Below, in pieces: positions 8,639 to 17,805 of a stretch of DNA of 54,670 bases. Each line of letters starts with the position of its first letter. Positions within the stretch are counted from its first letter, which is position 1. Under the pieces are notes generated by a model. The model searched no databases, was not told the DNA's origin, and saw nothing but the letters and a program-made list of their open reading frames with translations. A program made the translations under genes and the position numbers. Source of the stretch: Candidatus Falkowiibacteriota bacterium (GTDB lineage Bacteria > Patescibacteriota > Patescibacteriia > Patescibacteriales > UBA12465); assembly GCA_009995495.1 (NCBI GenBank), contig JAACPL010000008.1:1-54670 (forward strand), read 5' to 3'.

Positions 8639-11149
8639 TTAAACTGCTCGGCGCTTAATTTCTGCTTCAACTAATTTTGAATTTTGACCATATTTTAAAC
8701 GACTAAGAGCCTTAATTCTTTCAGCCATCTGGGGATGTTTAGTTCCTAAAAGAGGCCAAATTCCTTTAAGCGTAAAGGGTCGAGTTGAACTATTGTCGAC
8801 CAATAACTTAATACAGGACATCCCCTTTTCAATATTAACTAAATCATATTCATTGAAAGTCGGAGCAAAATCTTTAATTAAAAAAGCAGCGTCATCAGAG
8901 CCAACTTTAAAACTAATCATGGTGCCAACGTTACCAAAAATTGCGTCTTTAATTTCAGTGTTATTATTTTTTGTTAGCTGACCGATGTACTGATGAGCAA
9001 TAATTAAATTAAGAGCATATTTTCTTGCCTCTGATAAAATCTGGCAAATTGAATTGGTTGTAAAATTTTGAAACTCATCGATATAAAGATAAAAATCTTT
9101 TCTATCTTCTGGCTTTATATCAGTTCTTGATAAAGAGGCCATTAAAATTTTACCAACCAAAATCATACCAAGTAAATAAGCATTCATCTCGCCAATTAAA
9201 CCTTTAGGTAAATCAATTAACAATATTTTTTGCTTGTCCATCACATCACGCATATTAAAAGAACTTTTTTGCTGGCCAATAATCGGACGCATCATGTCAT
9301 TAGAGATAAAAGCTGTTAGCTTAGAGGTGATATAAGGCACCATATTAGCTAAGGCCGCCTCACCGCCAGCCTTTTCCGCTTCTTTAGTCCAAAAATCAAC
9401 CACGGTCTGATTTTTACATTTACTAATTTTTAATCTTCTAAAATTTTCATCAGCTAAAACTTTTGAAATTTCCATTAAAGTTGAACCGCTTTCAATATCA
9501 TCCATTACCAACATCATCGCATTACGCATATATTGCTCAAACATCGGGCCTCCAGTTGCTTTTAAGTCATATAATTTATCAAAAATTCCAATCATTTCAT
9601 TGATAACAAAACCTTTTTGTTCTGGATAAGCGGGATCATAGTCAAGTAAATTAAGTCCCAGTGGTCTTTCTGTATCAGCTGGAGAAAAAATAATAACATC
9701 TTCAGCTCGTTCTGGCGGAATTCTATCTAAAATATCTTGAATTAAATCACCATTAGGATCAATAACACAAACTCCTTCCCCGTTTTGAATATCTTGAATT
9801 GCCATGTTATTTAAGGTGACAGACTTACCGGTTCCAGATTTACCAACTAAATAAGTATGACGACGTCTATCCTGTCTCTTAATCCTTATTTCTTTTTTAA
9901 CTCCACGATAAACGTTAGTGCCGAGCATAATACCTTCAGTTGGAACATCGGCTGGAGCTGGAGCAATCTTTGAAGTAAGCCATAAAATATTTGGTGTTTC
10001 TGTTGATTTTAGAGGAAAATGAAAAAGACTAGTTAACTCTTCAGTGTTTAAAAGAAAACTATGACTTTCGTTAAAACGACGATAAATAAAATCCGATATT
10101 TGTTTATCTAACGCTTGTTTTTTAGTATTTAAGCGAACCAAAACATTACCATAGCTAAAGTTACTGTATTCTGAAAAAGAATTACTTAAATTATCAAGAT
10201 AAATAGAAGCCTTTTCCTTGCTTTTAGTGCAACTAATAATTCTGATATTAACGTTAAGGCCGGCTTTAGCATTTTTTTCTTCAATATGTTTAACCATCTC
10301 CTCTTCAACTACGGTTAGTTTTTTTATTTCCTTCGGACTAGCATCAGGTTTTTTTGATGGAGCAAAGTAATCAAAAACTAACCCTAAAGATTTTAAAAAT
10401 TGAGCGCCTGGATTTGTCATCTTTATTCCTATAGAAATTGAGCCACTTTTATTAATATTTTCTACAACTTTTCTAATTCGTTTATGCCAAGAACCAAAAG
10501 CGCTTCTGACAACATATTGAATTACTAAGCTTTCATCCTTATCAAGTTTAGATAAAACATTAATCAAAGAATTCATCGGATCAGTCCCCATCTCCTTATA
10601 AGTTTTAATCGGAAAAATAAAGTCTCTTTTAGTTTTTAAATAAGCTGCCATTACTTGGCTATCTGGTTTAAAAATATTGTAATCTTCAACTTCATCAATG
10701 ACCGCTTCAGGATAGTTAGCATGAATTTGTTGCTCAATATAACGAGCATCTTTTTCTGGGGTAATAACATAAAAAGCAATTTTATTGGAGAGGGCGACAA
10801 TTTCAAAAGAAAAATGATCATCTCGACCAAAAAGCCAATGATTAAAACCTCTTTGTGCCTTAAGTCCACCGATTGAGGCAAAAATAGTTTCACCCTTAGC
10901 AATCTCTTCGATTAACTGTTGAACAGAAAAATCTTTTTTATCATCTTCTGGCTTTTCTTTTGGTAATTTAACTAAAAAAACCTTATGTTTAAAATAACGA
11001 GTTCCAGTCAAATATTTTCTCATTATTCGCAAGATTAAAAAAACTAAAAAGATAAAAGCTAGAAAAAAAATCAGCATCACCAAAATAGGCTCAAAATTAA
11101 AATTACTTTGATTTATTAAATTTAAATCCGCTGTACTTAAGTCTTGCAT
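8639..11149 (-). CDS. Membrane-anchored TraD/VirD4-like DNA-pump ATPase
   Basis: An 836-residue protein with one N-terminal membrane helix (about 21-43), an unassigned cytoplasmic region (50-420) and a C-terminal RecA-type motor of the HerA/FtsK/VirD4 superfamily. Walker A is GKSGTGKS (436-443), Walker B ends IDEF (about 690-693), and the Gln-rich sensor in LIIAHQYIGQL fits the family. Phrases such as VIDPNGDLI and GLNLLDYDP are typical of TraD/TraG coupling proteins. In conjugation systems these pump DNA or protein through a type IV channel, but no relaxase, VirB4 or pilus gene is visible here, so its role could equally be DNA uptake, export or segregation. Sits 26 nt before dnaX. Confidence 0.75.
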   Translation of the reverse strand: MQDLSTADLNLINQSNFNFEPILVMLIFFLAFIFLVFLILRIMRKYLTGTRYFKHKVFLVKLPKEKPEDDKKDFSVQQLIEEIAKGETIFASIGGLKAQRGFNHWLFGRDDHFSFEIVALSNKIAFYVITPEKDARYIEQQIHANYPEAVIDEVEDYNIFKPDSQVMAAYLKTKRDFIFPIKTYKEMGTDPMNSLINVLSKLDKDESLVIQYVVRSAFGSWHKRIRKVVENINKSGSISIGIKMTNPGAQFLKSLGLVFDYFAPSKKPDASPKEIKKLTVVEEEMVKHIEEKNAKAGLNVNIRIISCTKSKEKASIYLDNLSNSFSEYSNFSYGNVLVRLNTKKQALDKQISDFIYRRFNESHSFLLNTEELTSLFHFPLKSTETPNILWLTSKIAPAPADVPTEGIMLGTNVYRGVKKEIRIKRQDRRRHTYLVGKSGTGKSVTLNNMAIQDIQNGEGVCVIDPNGDLIQDILDRIPPERAEDVIIFSPADTERPLGLNLLDYDPAYPEQKGFVINEMIGIFDKLYDLKATGGPMFEQYMRNAMMLVMDDIESGSTLMEISKVLADENFRRLKISKCKNQTVVDFWTKEAEKAGGEAALANMVPYITSKLTAFISNDMMRPIIGQQKSSFNMRDVMDKQKILLIDLPKGLIGEMNAYLLGMILVGKILMASLSRTDIKPEDRKDFYLYIDEFQNFTTNSICQILSEARKYALNLIIAHQYIGQLTKNNNTEIKDAIFGNVGTMISFKVGSDDAAFLIKDFAPTFNEYDLVNIEKGMSCIKLLVDNSSTRPFTLKGIWPLLGTKHPQMAERIKALSRLKYGQNSKLVEAEIKRRAV

Positions 11150-11155
11150 AAAGCC

Positions 11156-11719
11156 TTAAAAATTATTTTTCATTTTTATTATCTTATCAACTTTTAATTT
11201 TGTTTCTTGCTCTAAAAAGAATTTATTAACTCCGGGAATAAGTTTAAGCCATTTTTTAATTAACTCAACTATTTTATTAACACTAACCAGCGTTTCATTT
11301 AGAAGTAGGCTAATTTTTTTTACCGTTTCTTCGCCCTTAATTTTAAATTCTTTTTGTTTAACAGGGGTCATTTTCAAAAAAATATCACCGAGACCATCAG
11401 CTAAAATTTTATCAATTTCTTCTTCCCTTCTTTTTTGTATTGCTGTAGTTGAACTTTGAGCTGATAAGCCAGATAATTCAATCACTTTTTTTTCCGGAAC
11501 TATAACTTTAGCGTTTTCTTCTTTTTCTACTTTATTTAAGTCTATCGCTTTTTCAGATTCAGAACTTAGATTAACTGTATCTTTTTCAAGCTCAAGGCCT
11601 TTAGTTTTTAATTCGACTACAATCTCATTCTTATTCTTAGAAATAACAGATTTCGTTGCTTCAGCTGTTAGTAACTGAATATCATCTAAATCAATTTTCT
11701 CTAATTTTTCATCTTTCAT
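11156..11719 (-). CDS. Uncharacterised acidic/charged protein (187 aa)
   Basis: I do not recognise this family. The N-terminal half is low-complexity and rich in Glu, Lys and Ser, likely disordered; the C-terminal half (about 100-187) is predicted helical, with an amphipathic stretch near VNKIVELIKKWLKLIPG that could lie on a membrane. No cysteine pairs, catalytic motifs or signal peptide are visible. It ends 6 nt before the TraD-like ATPase on the same strand, so the two are probably co-transcribed and it may be an accessory to that motor (inference from position only). Confidence 0.6.
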   Translation of the reverse strand: MKDEKLEKIDLDDIQLLTAEATKSVISKNKNEIVVELKTKGLELEKDTVNLSSESEKAIDLNKVEKEENAKVIVPEKKVIELSGLSAQSSTTAIQKRREEEIDKILADGLGDIFLKMTPVKQKEFKIKGEETVKKISLLLNETLVSVNKIVELIKKWLKLIPGVNKFFLEQETKLKVDKIIKMKNNF

Positions 11720-11760
11720 ATTGTTTTGTTCAACTATCTATCTATAAATTAAATAATAAT

Positions 11761-11934
11761 TTATTTAACCGAGATTGCTCCGACCGGACAATCTTTAGCC
11801 GCTTCTTTAGCTAGGGCGTTTACTGTCTGAGAAATAGCTTCTGCCTTACCATTAGAGTTTATAACAAAATTTTCTGGCGAATTACCAGCACAAAGACCGC
11901 AGCCAATGCATTTTTCCTGATCTACTTTAATCAT
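11761..11934 (-). CDS. Small [4Fe-4S] ferredoxin (57 aa)
   Basis: Electron carrier. The short frame MIKVDQEKCIGCGLCAGNSP starts with an ATG at 11934 and ends in TAA at 11761. Cysteines 9, 12 and 15 form CxxCxxC and the fourth is Cys49 in DCPVGAI, the pattern of single-cluster bacterial ferredoxins. Only one cluster is possible, because the second binding motif present in 2x[4Fe-4S] ferredoxins is absent. It has its own promoter upstream. It could pass electrons to the [FeFe] hydrogenase encoded about 30 kb away (inference); the adjacent genes give no redox partner. Confidence 0.9.
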   Translation of the reverse strand: MIKVDQEKCIGCGLCAGNSPENFVINSNGKAEAISQTVNALAKEAAKDCPVGAISVK

Positions 11935-11948
11935 AAAATTTAAAAAGA

Positions 11949-12018
11949 AACTTAAAACTGAGTGTTTTTTTAAGTTCTGTATAATAAATATAAATTAATA
12001 TTTTACATATTTATTATA
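11949..12018 (-). promoter_or_regulatory. Promoter and hairpin leader of the ferredoxin gene
   Basis: On the minus strand an extended -10 (TGT then TATAAT, hexamer at 12018-12013) lies about 80 nt upstream of the ferredoxin ATG; no good -35 box is present, which the TGn extension may offset. Inside the leader, GAACTTAAAA near 11976 can pair with TTTTAAGTTTC ending near 11949, forming an A/T-rich hairpin just before the start region. Confidence 0.5.
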
Positions 12019-12087
12019 ACACATTTGAAAAAAAATAAAACCATTTTAGCTTTAAAAATAAGCTAAATTTAGGCTTTTTACAAACAG

Positions 12088-12116
12088 TTGACAATTATTT
12101 AAGCTTTTGTTATATT
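12088..12116 (+). promoter_or_regulatory. Sigma-70 type promoter of rpmA
   Basis: TTGACA at 12088-12093, a 17-nt spacer, and TATATT at 12111-12116 preceded by TGT (extended -10). The transcript would begin near 12123 and give a leader of about 60 nt before the rpmA ATG. The leader contains a small AGCC/GGCT hairpin followed by T-rich sequence. Confidence 0.8.
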
Positions 12117-12185
12117 TAATCAGTAAGAACTAAAATCTAATTCAAAATATTAGCCTTTTTGGCTTTATTTTGTTAATGAAAACAT

Positions 12186-12629
12186 ATGGCACATAAGAAA
12201 GCCGCCGGTTCTACCTCCCTCGGACGAGATTCAGCGGGTAAAAGATTAGGCGTTAAACTCGGTGAAGGCTCTTGGGCTAAAACCGGAATGATTATTATCA
12301 GACAAAGAGGAACTAAGTATCACCCTGGCTTAAATGTTAAAAAGGGCAAAGATGATACACTTTTTTCAATGGCAAACGGTTTTGTTAAATTTTCTAATAA
12401 GAAAATGAGAAAGTTCAATAATACTTTAAAAGATTGCGCAATTGTTAATGTTTTGCCTGAATTTAAAGGAAGGGTTAAGCCAGTAACAGCGGTTTTGAAA
12501 AAGAAAACCCCAATGAAAAAACCAGGTAAAACTGTTAGAGTTTCTGTTAAGAAGAGTAAAATTAAAATTAGAGCCGCTAAAAGAATTGCTACTAGAGCTG
12601 AGAAAAAAATTAAACCAGTTTCTAAGTAA
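12186..12629 (+). CDS. rpmA: Large ribosomal subunit protein bL27
   Basis: Ribosomal protein near the peptidyl-transferase centre. The N-terminus [20 protein letters not shown] and the motif [16 protein letters not shown] are diagnostic. No cleavable N-terminal extension as in Firmicutes is present. The family is normally about 85-95 residues; here the core ends near residue 78 and about 65 extra residues follow, very rich in Lys and Arg, probably contacting rRNA. The gene stands alone with its own strong promoter and terminator; the usual partner rplU is not adjacent. Confidence 0.95.
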   Translation: MAHKKAAGSTSLGRDSAGKRLGVKLGEGSWAKTGMIIIRQRGTKYHPGLNVKKGKDDTLFSMANGFVKFSNKKMRKFNNTLKDCAIVNVLPEFKGRVKPVTAVLKKKTPMKKPGKTVRVSVKKSKIKIRAAKRIATRAEKKIKPVSK

Positions 12630-12653
12630 TTTTTAAATACAAAAAAGAATTAC

Positions 12654-12690
12654 AAAAAAACCTTCATTTTCTTGAAGGTTTTTTTTGTAG
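12654..12690. terminator. Bidirectional terminator between rpmA and pyrG
   Basis: CCTTCA and TGAAGG form the GC part of the stem, extended by A/T pairs, with A-runs before and T-runs after. It lies between convergent genes, so it can end rpmA on the plus strand and pyrG on the minus strand. Confidence 0.85.
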
Positions 12691-12705
12691 TTGATATAAG
12701 AGTTT

Positions 12706-14370
12706 CTATTTTTTCTTACAACTCTTAATAAACTCTAAAAATAAAGGGTGCGGAACTAAAGGCCGTGAAATATATTCTGGGTGAAATTGAACGCCAACAA
12801 AAAATGGATGATCTTTTATTTCAACCGCCTCAACAATTTTATTATCAGGCGAGGTTCCAGAAATTACTAAACCTAGATCTTCAAACATCTTTCGATATTC
12901 ATTATTAAACTCATAACGATGACGGTGACGTTCGCTAACAGTTTTCTTCGCCCCCATTTTTTTATAAGCTTCTTCTAGACGAGTTCCAGATTTTAAAGCA
13001 CAAGGCCAGCCGCCAAGACGAATTGTGCCGCCATAACCTTTTTTCTTAATCAATTCAACTTGTTCCGGCATAATATGAATTACTGGATTTTTCGTCTTAT
13101 TATCAACTTCAGCGGAATTAGCATCCTTTAAACCAGCGACATTTCTCGCAAATTCAATCACAGCCATTTGCATTCCGTAGCAAAGACCAAAATAAGGAAC
13201 TTTATTTTCACGACAATATTTTATTGCTTTTATTTTACCCTCTGAGCCACGACTACCCCAACCCTGAGGAATAATGATTCCATCATAAGGTTTTAGGTAA
13301 TTTACACCTTTTATTTCAACTTCTTCAGCTGAAAGCCAGGTTATCTCAACTTTAACCTTATTAGCTGCGGCTGAATGTTTTATTGCCTCTAAGACAGAGA
13401 TATAGGAATCACCAAGTGAAAAATCACCGCTAGCAAAATATTTACCAACAATCCCAATTTTAACAACTGGATCTTTAATTTTTGAATTCTTAACCATTTG
13501 CTTCCAGTCATCGTTAGCTAAAACTTTTTTTCTGACAGGTAAATTTAATTTTTCTAAAATTCTTAAACTTAAATTATCTTTTTCAAAATTTAAAGGAATA
13601 TCATAGATAGAATCAATATCAGGAGCGGAAATAACGGCTTCTGATGAAACATTACAATTAATAGATAGTTTTTCTTTACGGGCCAAATCAAGCGGTCTCT
13701 CACTTCTAGCAACTAAAAAGTCTGGTTGAATACCGGCGGCTTGCAAATTTCTAACCGCATGTTGAGTTGGTTTTGTTTTCATCTCCCCTAATTTACTAGG
13801 AATTGGTAAAAAAGAAACCATCACGAATAAAACATCTTTTGGACTATAAAGTTTCATGACTCTAGCAGCCTCTAAAAATAAAAGATTTTCGTATTCACCA
13901 ACAGTACCACCGATTTCAATTATCATTATTTCGGCGCTAGTTTTTTCTACAGCCACATCAATTCTTCTTCTTATTTCTTGGGGAATATGAGGAACAACCT
14001 GAACACATTTACCTTTATATTCTAAATTTCTTTCTTTTTCAATCACCGTTCGGTAAATTCGACCGGTCGTCATGTAATTTTCCCGATAAATATTTTTATT
14101 TAAAAATCTCTCATAATTACCAATGTCTTGATCAGTTTCATCGCCATCTTCAGTTACAAAAACTTCACCGTGTTCAATTGGATTCATTGTTCCAGCATCT
14201 ACATTAATATAAGGATCCATTTTTATTGCACTAACATTATATCCGCGAGCTTGTAAAATATTTCCGATTGAGGCGGTCGTTACTCCCTTACCAACCCCCG
14301 ACATCACTCCGCCAACGACAAAGATATATTTAGGGTTATTGGCCTTAATTGAAATTATTTTTTTAGGCAT
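12706..14370 (-). CDS. pyrG: CTP synthase
   Basis: Makes CTP from UTP, ATP and glutamine. The ATG at 14370 is chosen because the conserved start (PKKIISI...) begins there and longer versions run into ctpA. The synthase domain (about 1-270) has the P-loop GGVMSGVGKG and the signature EHGEVFVTEDGDETDQDIG. The C-terminal class I amidotransferase domain has the nucleophile Cys in GLCYGMQ and the His-Glu pair in VQFHPEY. In the nucleophile elbow the usual GICLGMQ is GLCYGMQ, a modest substitution. 554 aa, normal length. Follows ctpA by 22 nt. Confidence 0.95.
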   Translation of the reverse strand: MPKKIISIKANNPKYIFVVGGVMSGVGKGVTTASIGNILQARGYNVSAIKMDPYINVDAGTMNPIEHGEVFVTEDGDETDQDIGNYERFLNKNIYRENYMTTGRIYRTVIEKERNLEYKGKCVQVVPHIPQEIRRRIDVAVEKTSAEIMIIEIGGTVGEYENLLFLEAARVMKLYSPKDVLFVMVSFLPIPSKLGEMKTKPTQHAVRNLQAAGIQPDFLVARSERPLDLARKEKLSINCNVSSEAVISAPDIDSIYDIPLNFEKDNLSLRILEKLNLPVRKKVLANDDWKQMVKNSKIKDPVVKIGIVGKYFASGDFSLGDSYISVLEAIKHSAAANKVKVEITWLSAEEVEIKGVNYLKPYDGIIIPQGWGSRGSEGKIKAIKYCRENKVPYFGLCYGMQMAVIEFARNVAGLKDANSAEVDNKTKNPVIHIMPEQVELIKKKGYGGTIRLGGWPCALKSGTRLEEAYKKMGAKKTVSERHRHRYEFNNEYRKMFEDLGLVISGTSPDNKIVEAVEIKDHPFFVGVQFHPEYISRPLVPHPLFLEFIKSCKKK

Positions 14371-14392
14371 AGAATTTTTTCTTATATTTAAA

Positions 14393-15661
14393 TTATTTTT
14401 TAATAATTTCCAAGGCTTTATCCATTTGTGGATCAAGATCATTATTTACATCTTCAACACTTAACTCAACCTCAATATTTGGATCAATTCCCTTTTCATC
14501 AATAGAATCGCCAGCCGGGGTTAACCATTTAGAGATAGTAACCTTTAAAATAGAGCCGTCACTTAATGGTTTTAAAGCCTGGACCGAACCTTTACCAAAA
14601 GTTGTTTCACCAACTAAAGTTGCTTTTCTATAATCTCTTAAAGCTCCAGCTAAAATTTCTGAGGCTGAAGCGCTACCACCATTAACTAAAATCACAGTTT
14701 TAAAGTCTTTTAATCGAGCTAGACCACGAGCAGGATATTCATTACGACGATTGTTATTTAATTGTTCAGCCACAATTACCCCATCCTCTATCCATTCACT
14801 TGCAATATTAATCGCTGTATCTAAATAGCCGCCTGGATTATTTCTTAAGTCTAAAATTATACCCCTTGGTTGTTTTACTAAAATATCATCAACCGCCTGC
14901 TTAAATAGAAGCTCGGTATCATCATTAAAATTACTAAGACGCAAAACATAAACACCATCCGCTCGCATCTCTGTTTTTACACTTTTAACAACAATTACTC
15001 CCCGGATAATCTCCACATCAAAAGGCTTCTCATCGCCTCTAATAATTGTTAATTTTACCTTTGTGTCCTTCTCTCCTCTAATTTTTCTAACGACCTCAGT
15101 AATTGTTAAACCAATTGTTGGGGCATCATCAACGGCGTAAATTTTGTCGCCAGATCTTAACCCAGCTTTTTGAGCTGGAGTATCATCAAGCGGAGCAATA
15201 ACAGTGGTAATATCATTTCTCAAACCAATCTCAGCACCAATTCCTTCAAAAGTTCCGGCTAAATCATCACTAAATTCTTTGGTCTCAACCGGATCCATGA
15301 AAATCGTATAAGGATCCCCAGTTGACTCAGCTATACCTCTTAAAGAGCCATAAAATAAATCCTTATCTTCAATTTTATTTTTATCAACATAGTTTGTTTT
15401 AACATTATCCCAAACTTCCCAATACAAATTAAAATCAAGTTTTTCCTCTTCCACCACTTCGTCTTCCCCATAATAAGCAACTGAGCGAAAAGGATCAGCT
15501 TGATTGTTTAAACCAAAATAAAAACCGCCAGCAAAAATTAAAACAGCTAAAACTAAGGTTGGAACTATTTTTTTTGAATAATTAGAATTGCAGCTAGATT
15601 TTTCCTCGAGATTCTTGGCATCTTCGTAGCCCTGATCAAAATCATTATTTAAAGTATTCAT
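14393..15661 (-). CDS. S41 family carboxy-terminal processing peptidase
   Basis: Membrane-anchored protease cutting exported proteins near their C-termini. One N-terminal membrane helix (about 31-50), then a PDZ domain (about 140-215; GIGAEIG and LRSGDKIYAVDD) that binds substrate tails, then the S41 core. The Ser-Lys dyad is visible as GGSASASEILAG (serine about 332) and FGKGSVQ (Lys357), 25 residues apart as in E. coli Prc. Asp/Glu-rich linker after the helix. Length (422 aa) matches CtpA types. Runs with metG and cvpA upstream and pyrG downstream. Confidence 0.92.
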   Translation of the reverse strand: MNTLNNDFDQGYEDAKNLEEKSSCNSNYSKKIVPTLVLAVLIFAGGFYFGLNNQADPFRSVAYYGEDEVVEEEKLDFNLYWEVWDNVKTNYVDKNKIEDKDLFYGSLRGIAESTGDPYTIFMDPVETKEFSDDLAGTFEGIGAEIGLRNDITTVIAPLDDTPAQKAGLRSGDKIYAVDDAPTIGLTITEVVRKIRGEKDTKVKLTIIRGDEKPFDVEIIRGVIVVKSVKTEMRADGVYVLRLSNFNDDTELLFKQAVDDILVKQPRGIILDLRNNPGGYLDTAINIASEWIEDGVIVAEQLNNNRRNEYPARGLARLKDFKTVILVNGGSASASEILAGALRDYRKATLVGETTFGKGSVQALKPLSDGSILKVTISKWLTPAGDSIDEKGIDPNIEVELSVEDVNNDLDPQMDKALEIIKK

Positions 15662-15750
15662 AGATTTATATTTATTAATTTAATAACAGGCTCTTAAGCC
15701 TCACCTAAACCTTTAATCATTTTAATCAAAAAATGACTTTTAAGCAAATC

Positions 15751-15778
15751 GCAAGACAATTCTAGCACTTTTATTGTC
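15751..15778 (-). other. Hairpin after cvpA
   Basis: AGACAAT and ATTGTCT (7 bp) pair around a 13-nt loop immediately after the cvpA stop on the minus strand. There is no U-run behind it, so it may protect an mRNA end or attenuate rather than fully terminate. The rest of the 118-nt gap to ctpA also holds a GGCTCTTAAGCC near-palindrome at 15689-15700 and nothing else I recognise. Confidence 0.4.
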
Positions 15779-15779
15779 T

Positions 15780-16298
15780 TTAATAAATAAAAGGGATAAT
15801 TGTTTTAAATGCTTTTGGAAGTAATGGCAAAATAATATTATTTACACCGAGTAAAAACTTAGCAATGCTTGAGACTTCAATTAAGTTGGTTATTGATCCG
15901 CCAAAGTTTAAATACCGAGAAAGAATATAAATAATTGCCCCTAAAAATAAAGAGCCTAAAATAAAACCAAAAACAGCCCCCAATAGATTATTAATTAATT
16001 TTGTTCCAGGAATAAAGGCAGCGAGCTTGAAAACTTTTTCCAAAAAAACAAAAAGTAATTCAACTAGTTTAGAGATTAATAAAAGCAGAATAATAAAAGA
16101 AATTATTTTTAAAATATTTTCTTGCCCAGAAACATAATTAGAACCCCATTCATAAAATGGTAAATAAAGACGACTAGCAAAGAAAATTCCTAAAATAAAG
16201 GCTAAAATTGCTCCAATCATTTTTATCAAACCTCTGAAAAGGCCATTGATGGCAAAACCTAGTAAAACTAAGATTAAACTTAAATCAAAAATGCTCAT
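15780..16298 (-). CDS. CvpA family membrane protein
   Basis: A 172-residue protein with about four membrane helices and the N-terminal pattern of CvpA/DUF family proteins (DLSLILVLLGFAINGLFRGL, then a Gly-rich second helix). In E. coli CvpA is linked to colicin V export and envelope stress; the biochemical function is unknown. It starts 11 nt after metG and belongs to the metG-cvpA-ctpA run. Confidence 0.75.
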   Translation of the reverse strand: MSIFDLSLILVLLGFAINGLFRGLIKMIGAILAFILGIFFASRLYLPFYEWGSNYVSGQENILKIISFIILLLLISKLVELLFVFLEKVFKLAAFIPGTKLINNLLGAVFGFILGSLFLGAIIYILSRYLNFGGSITNLIEVSSIAKFLLGVNNIILPLLPKAFKTIIPFIY

Positions 16299-16309
16299 AT
16301 ATTTTAATT

Positions 16310-17773
16310 TTATTTATCATCATTTTTCAGCTTTTGCAGGCGAGGAAAAAGTGGGGGTAATTTTTTAATCTTATTTTCTAAAAAAGCTTCTTTAATTTTT
16401 CCAGCACTTTCTGGAATAAAAGGTTCTAATAAATAAGCTAGGTTTAAAATTGTTTGGGCAATTGGTTTAAGACTTTTAACCACATCATCCTTATTTTCCA
16501 TCTTCCAAGGAGTTTCTTTACTTAAAATCTCATCACAAGCTTTAATTTTTGCCCAAATAAGTTGCAAACATTCATTAAACTTATAAACAGAAAATAGATT
16601 TTCAAAATCAATGACTAAGTTTTTTACTGAATCATCTTCTAAATCAACTTTTAAGCCAGTGATAATTTCATTTTTTTCTAATAAATTAGAAACCCGAGCG
16701 CTTAAATTACCAATCCCATTAGCCAAATCAGCGTTGTAACGATCAAAAAATTTTTCTAAAGAATAATCTCCATCCTCAAAGGGCGGAATTTCCGCTAATA
16801 AATAATAACGAAGAGCATCAGCTCCAAATTTATCAACCAGCTCGTAAGGGCTAACCCCATTACCAGCACTTTTACTTATTTTTTTTCCATTAACAGTTAA
16901 AAAACCAAAAACTAAAATCTGTTTTGAATTACTAATATCAGCTGACATTAACATCGCCTGCCACATCGCTGCTTGTGGTCTTAAATTATCTTTACCACAA
17001 ACCTGAATTCCTGGCCAAAAATTTTTAAAATCATCAGAATTTTCAGGCCAACCTAGAGTCGAAATGTAATTTACTAAAGCATCAAACCAAACATACATTA
17101 CCTGAGTATCATCTTGAGGAACAGGAACGCCGTTTGGCATTTTCTCTTTAAGACGAGAAATACTGAAATCTTGTAGACCTCTTTTGACAAAAGACTTTAT
17201 CTCTTTTAAACGACTTTCTGGTTTAACAAAATTAGGATTAGATTCGTAAAGTGCTAATAATTTTTCACCATAATTAGAAAAACGAAAAAAATAATTTTCT
17301 TCATTGATAATTTCTAGTTCTTTACTGGGGTGAAGTGGGCAAAAACCATTTTCAAGCTCGGAGTCAGTTTTTTCCATTTCACAACCAATGCAATATTTTA
17401 TTTGATAAGCTTTTTTATAAATATCTCCCTTAGCTTCACAGCGTCGCCAAAATTCCTGAGCGGCTTTTTGGTGATTTTTATCAGTTGTTCTAATAAAATT
17501 AGTATAGCTTAAATTTAATTTTTCTTTTAAAGGTAAAAATAAGCCTGAATTTTTATCACAAAATTCTTGAACCGATAAACCTGATTCTTGAGCTTTTTGA
17601 AAAATCTTTAAACCATGTTCATCGGTACCAGTATTAAAAAAGACTTTAGAACCTCTTTGCGTCATATATCTAGCCACAACATCAGCTTTAATTATTTCTG
17701 CCGCAAAACCAATATGAGGGTCGGAATTAATATAAGGTAAGGTGGTGGTAATGTAAAAATTTTTATTTGACAT
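16310..17773 (-). CDS. metG: Methionine-tRNA ligase
   Basis: Class I synthetase charging tRNA-Met. The HIGH region is HIGF in PYINSDPHIGFAAEI and the KMSKS loop is KKISKS followed by AGNGVSP. A zinc-binding insert is present (YCIGCEMEKTDSELENGFCP with a final His in place of the last Cys: CxxC...CxxH), as in the MetG2 type. The anticodon-binding helical domain ends at residue 487 and there is no C-terminal tRNA-binding EMAP/Arc1-like domain, which many bacteria append. Followed by cvpA. Confidence 0.94.
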   Translation of the reverse strand: MSNKNFYITTTLPYINSDPHIGFAAEIIKADVVARYMTQRGSKVFFNTGTDEHGLKIFQKAQESGLSVQEFCDKNSGLFLPLKEKLNLSYTNFIRTTDKNHQKAAQEFWRRCEAKGDIYKKAYQIKYCIGCEMEKTDSELENGFCPLHPSKELEIINEENYFFRFSNYGEKLLALYESNPNFVKPESRLKEIKSFVKRGLQDFSISRLKEKMPNGVPVPQDDTQVMYVWFDALVNYISTLGWPENSDDFKNFWPGIQVCGKDNLRPQAAMWQAMLMSADISNSKQILVFGFLTVNGKKISKSAGNGVSPYELVDKFGADALRYYLLAEIPPFEDGDYSLEKFFDRYNADLANGIGNLSARVSNLLEKNEIITGLKVDLEDDSVKNLVIDFENLFSVYKFNECLQLIWAKIKACDEILSKETPWKMENKDDVVKSLKPIAQTILNLAYLLEPFIPESAGKIKEAFLENKIKKLPPLFPRLQKLKNDDK

Positions 17774-17805
17774 TTTTTTTATAGCTAGAGGACTTAGTCC
17801 TCTTT

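Noticed and set aside
14393-14442. Longer pyrG start overlapping ctpA
   Set aside because: The added residues have no family likeness; the ATG at 14370 gives the conserved N-terminus.
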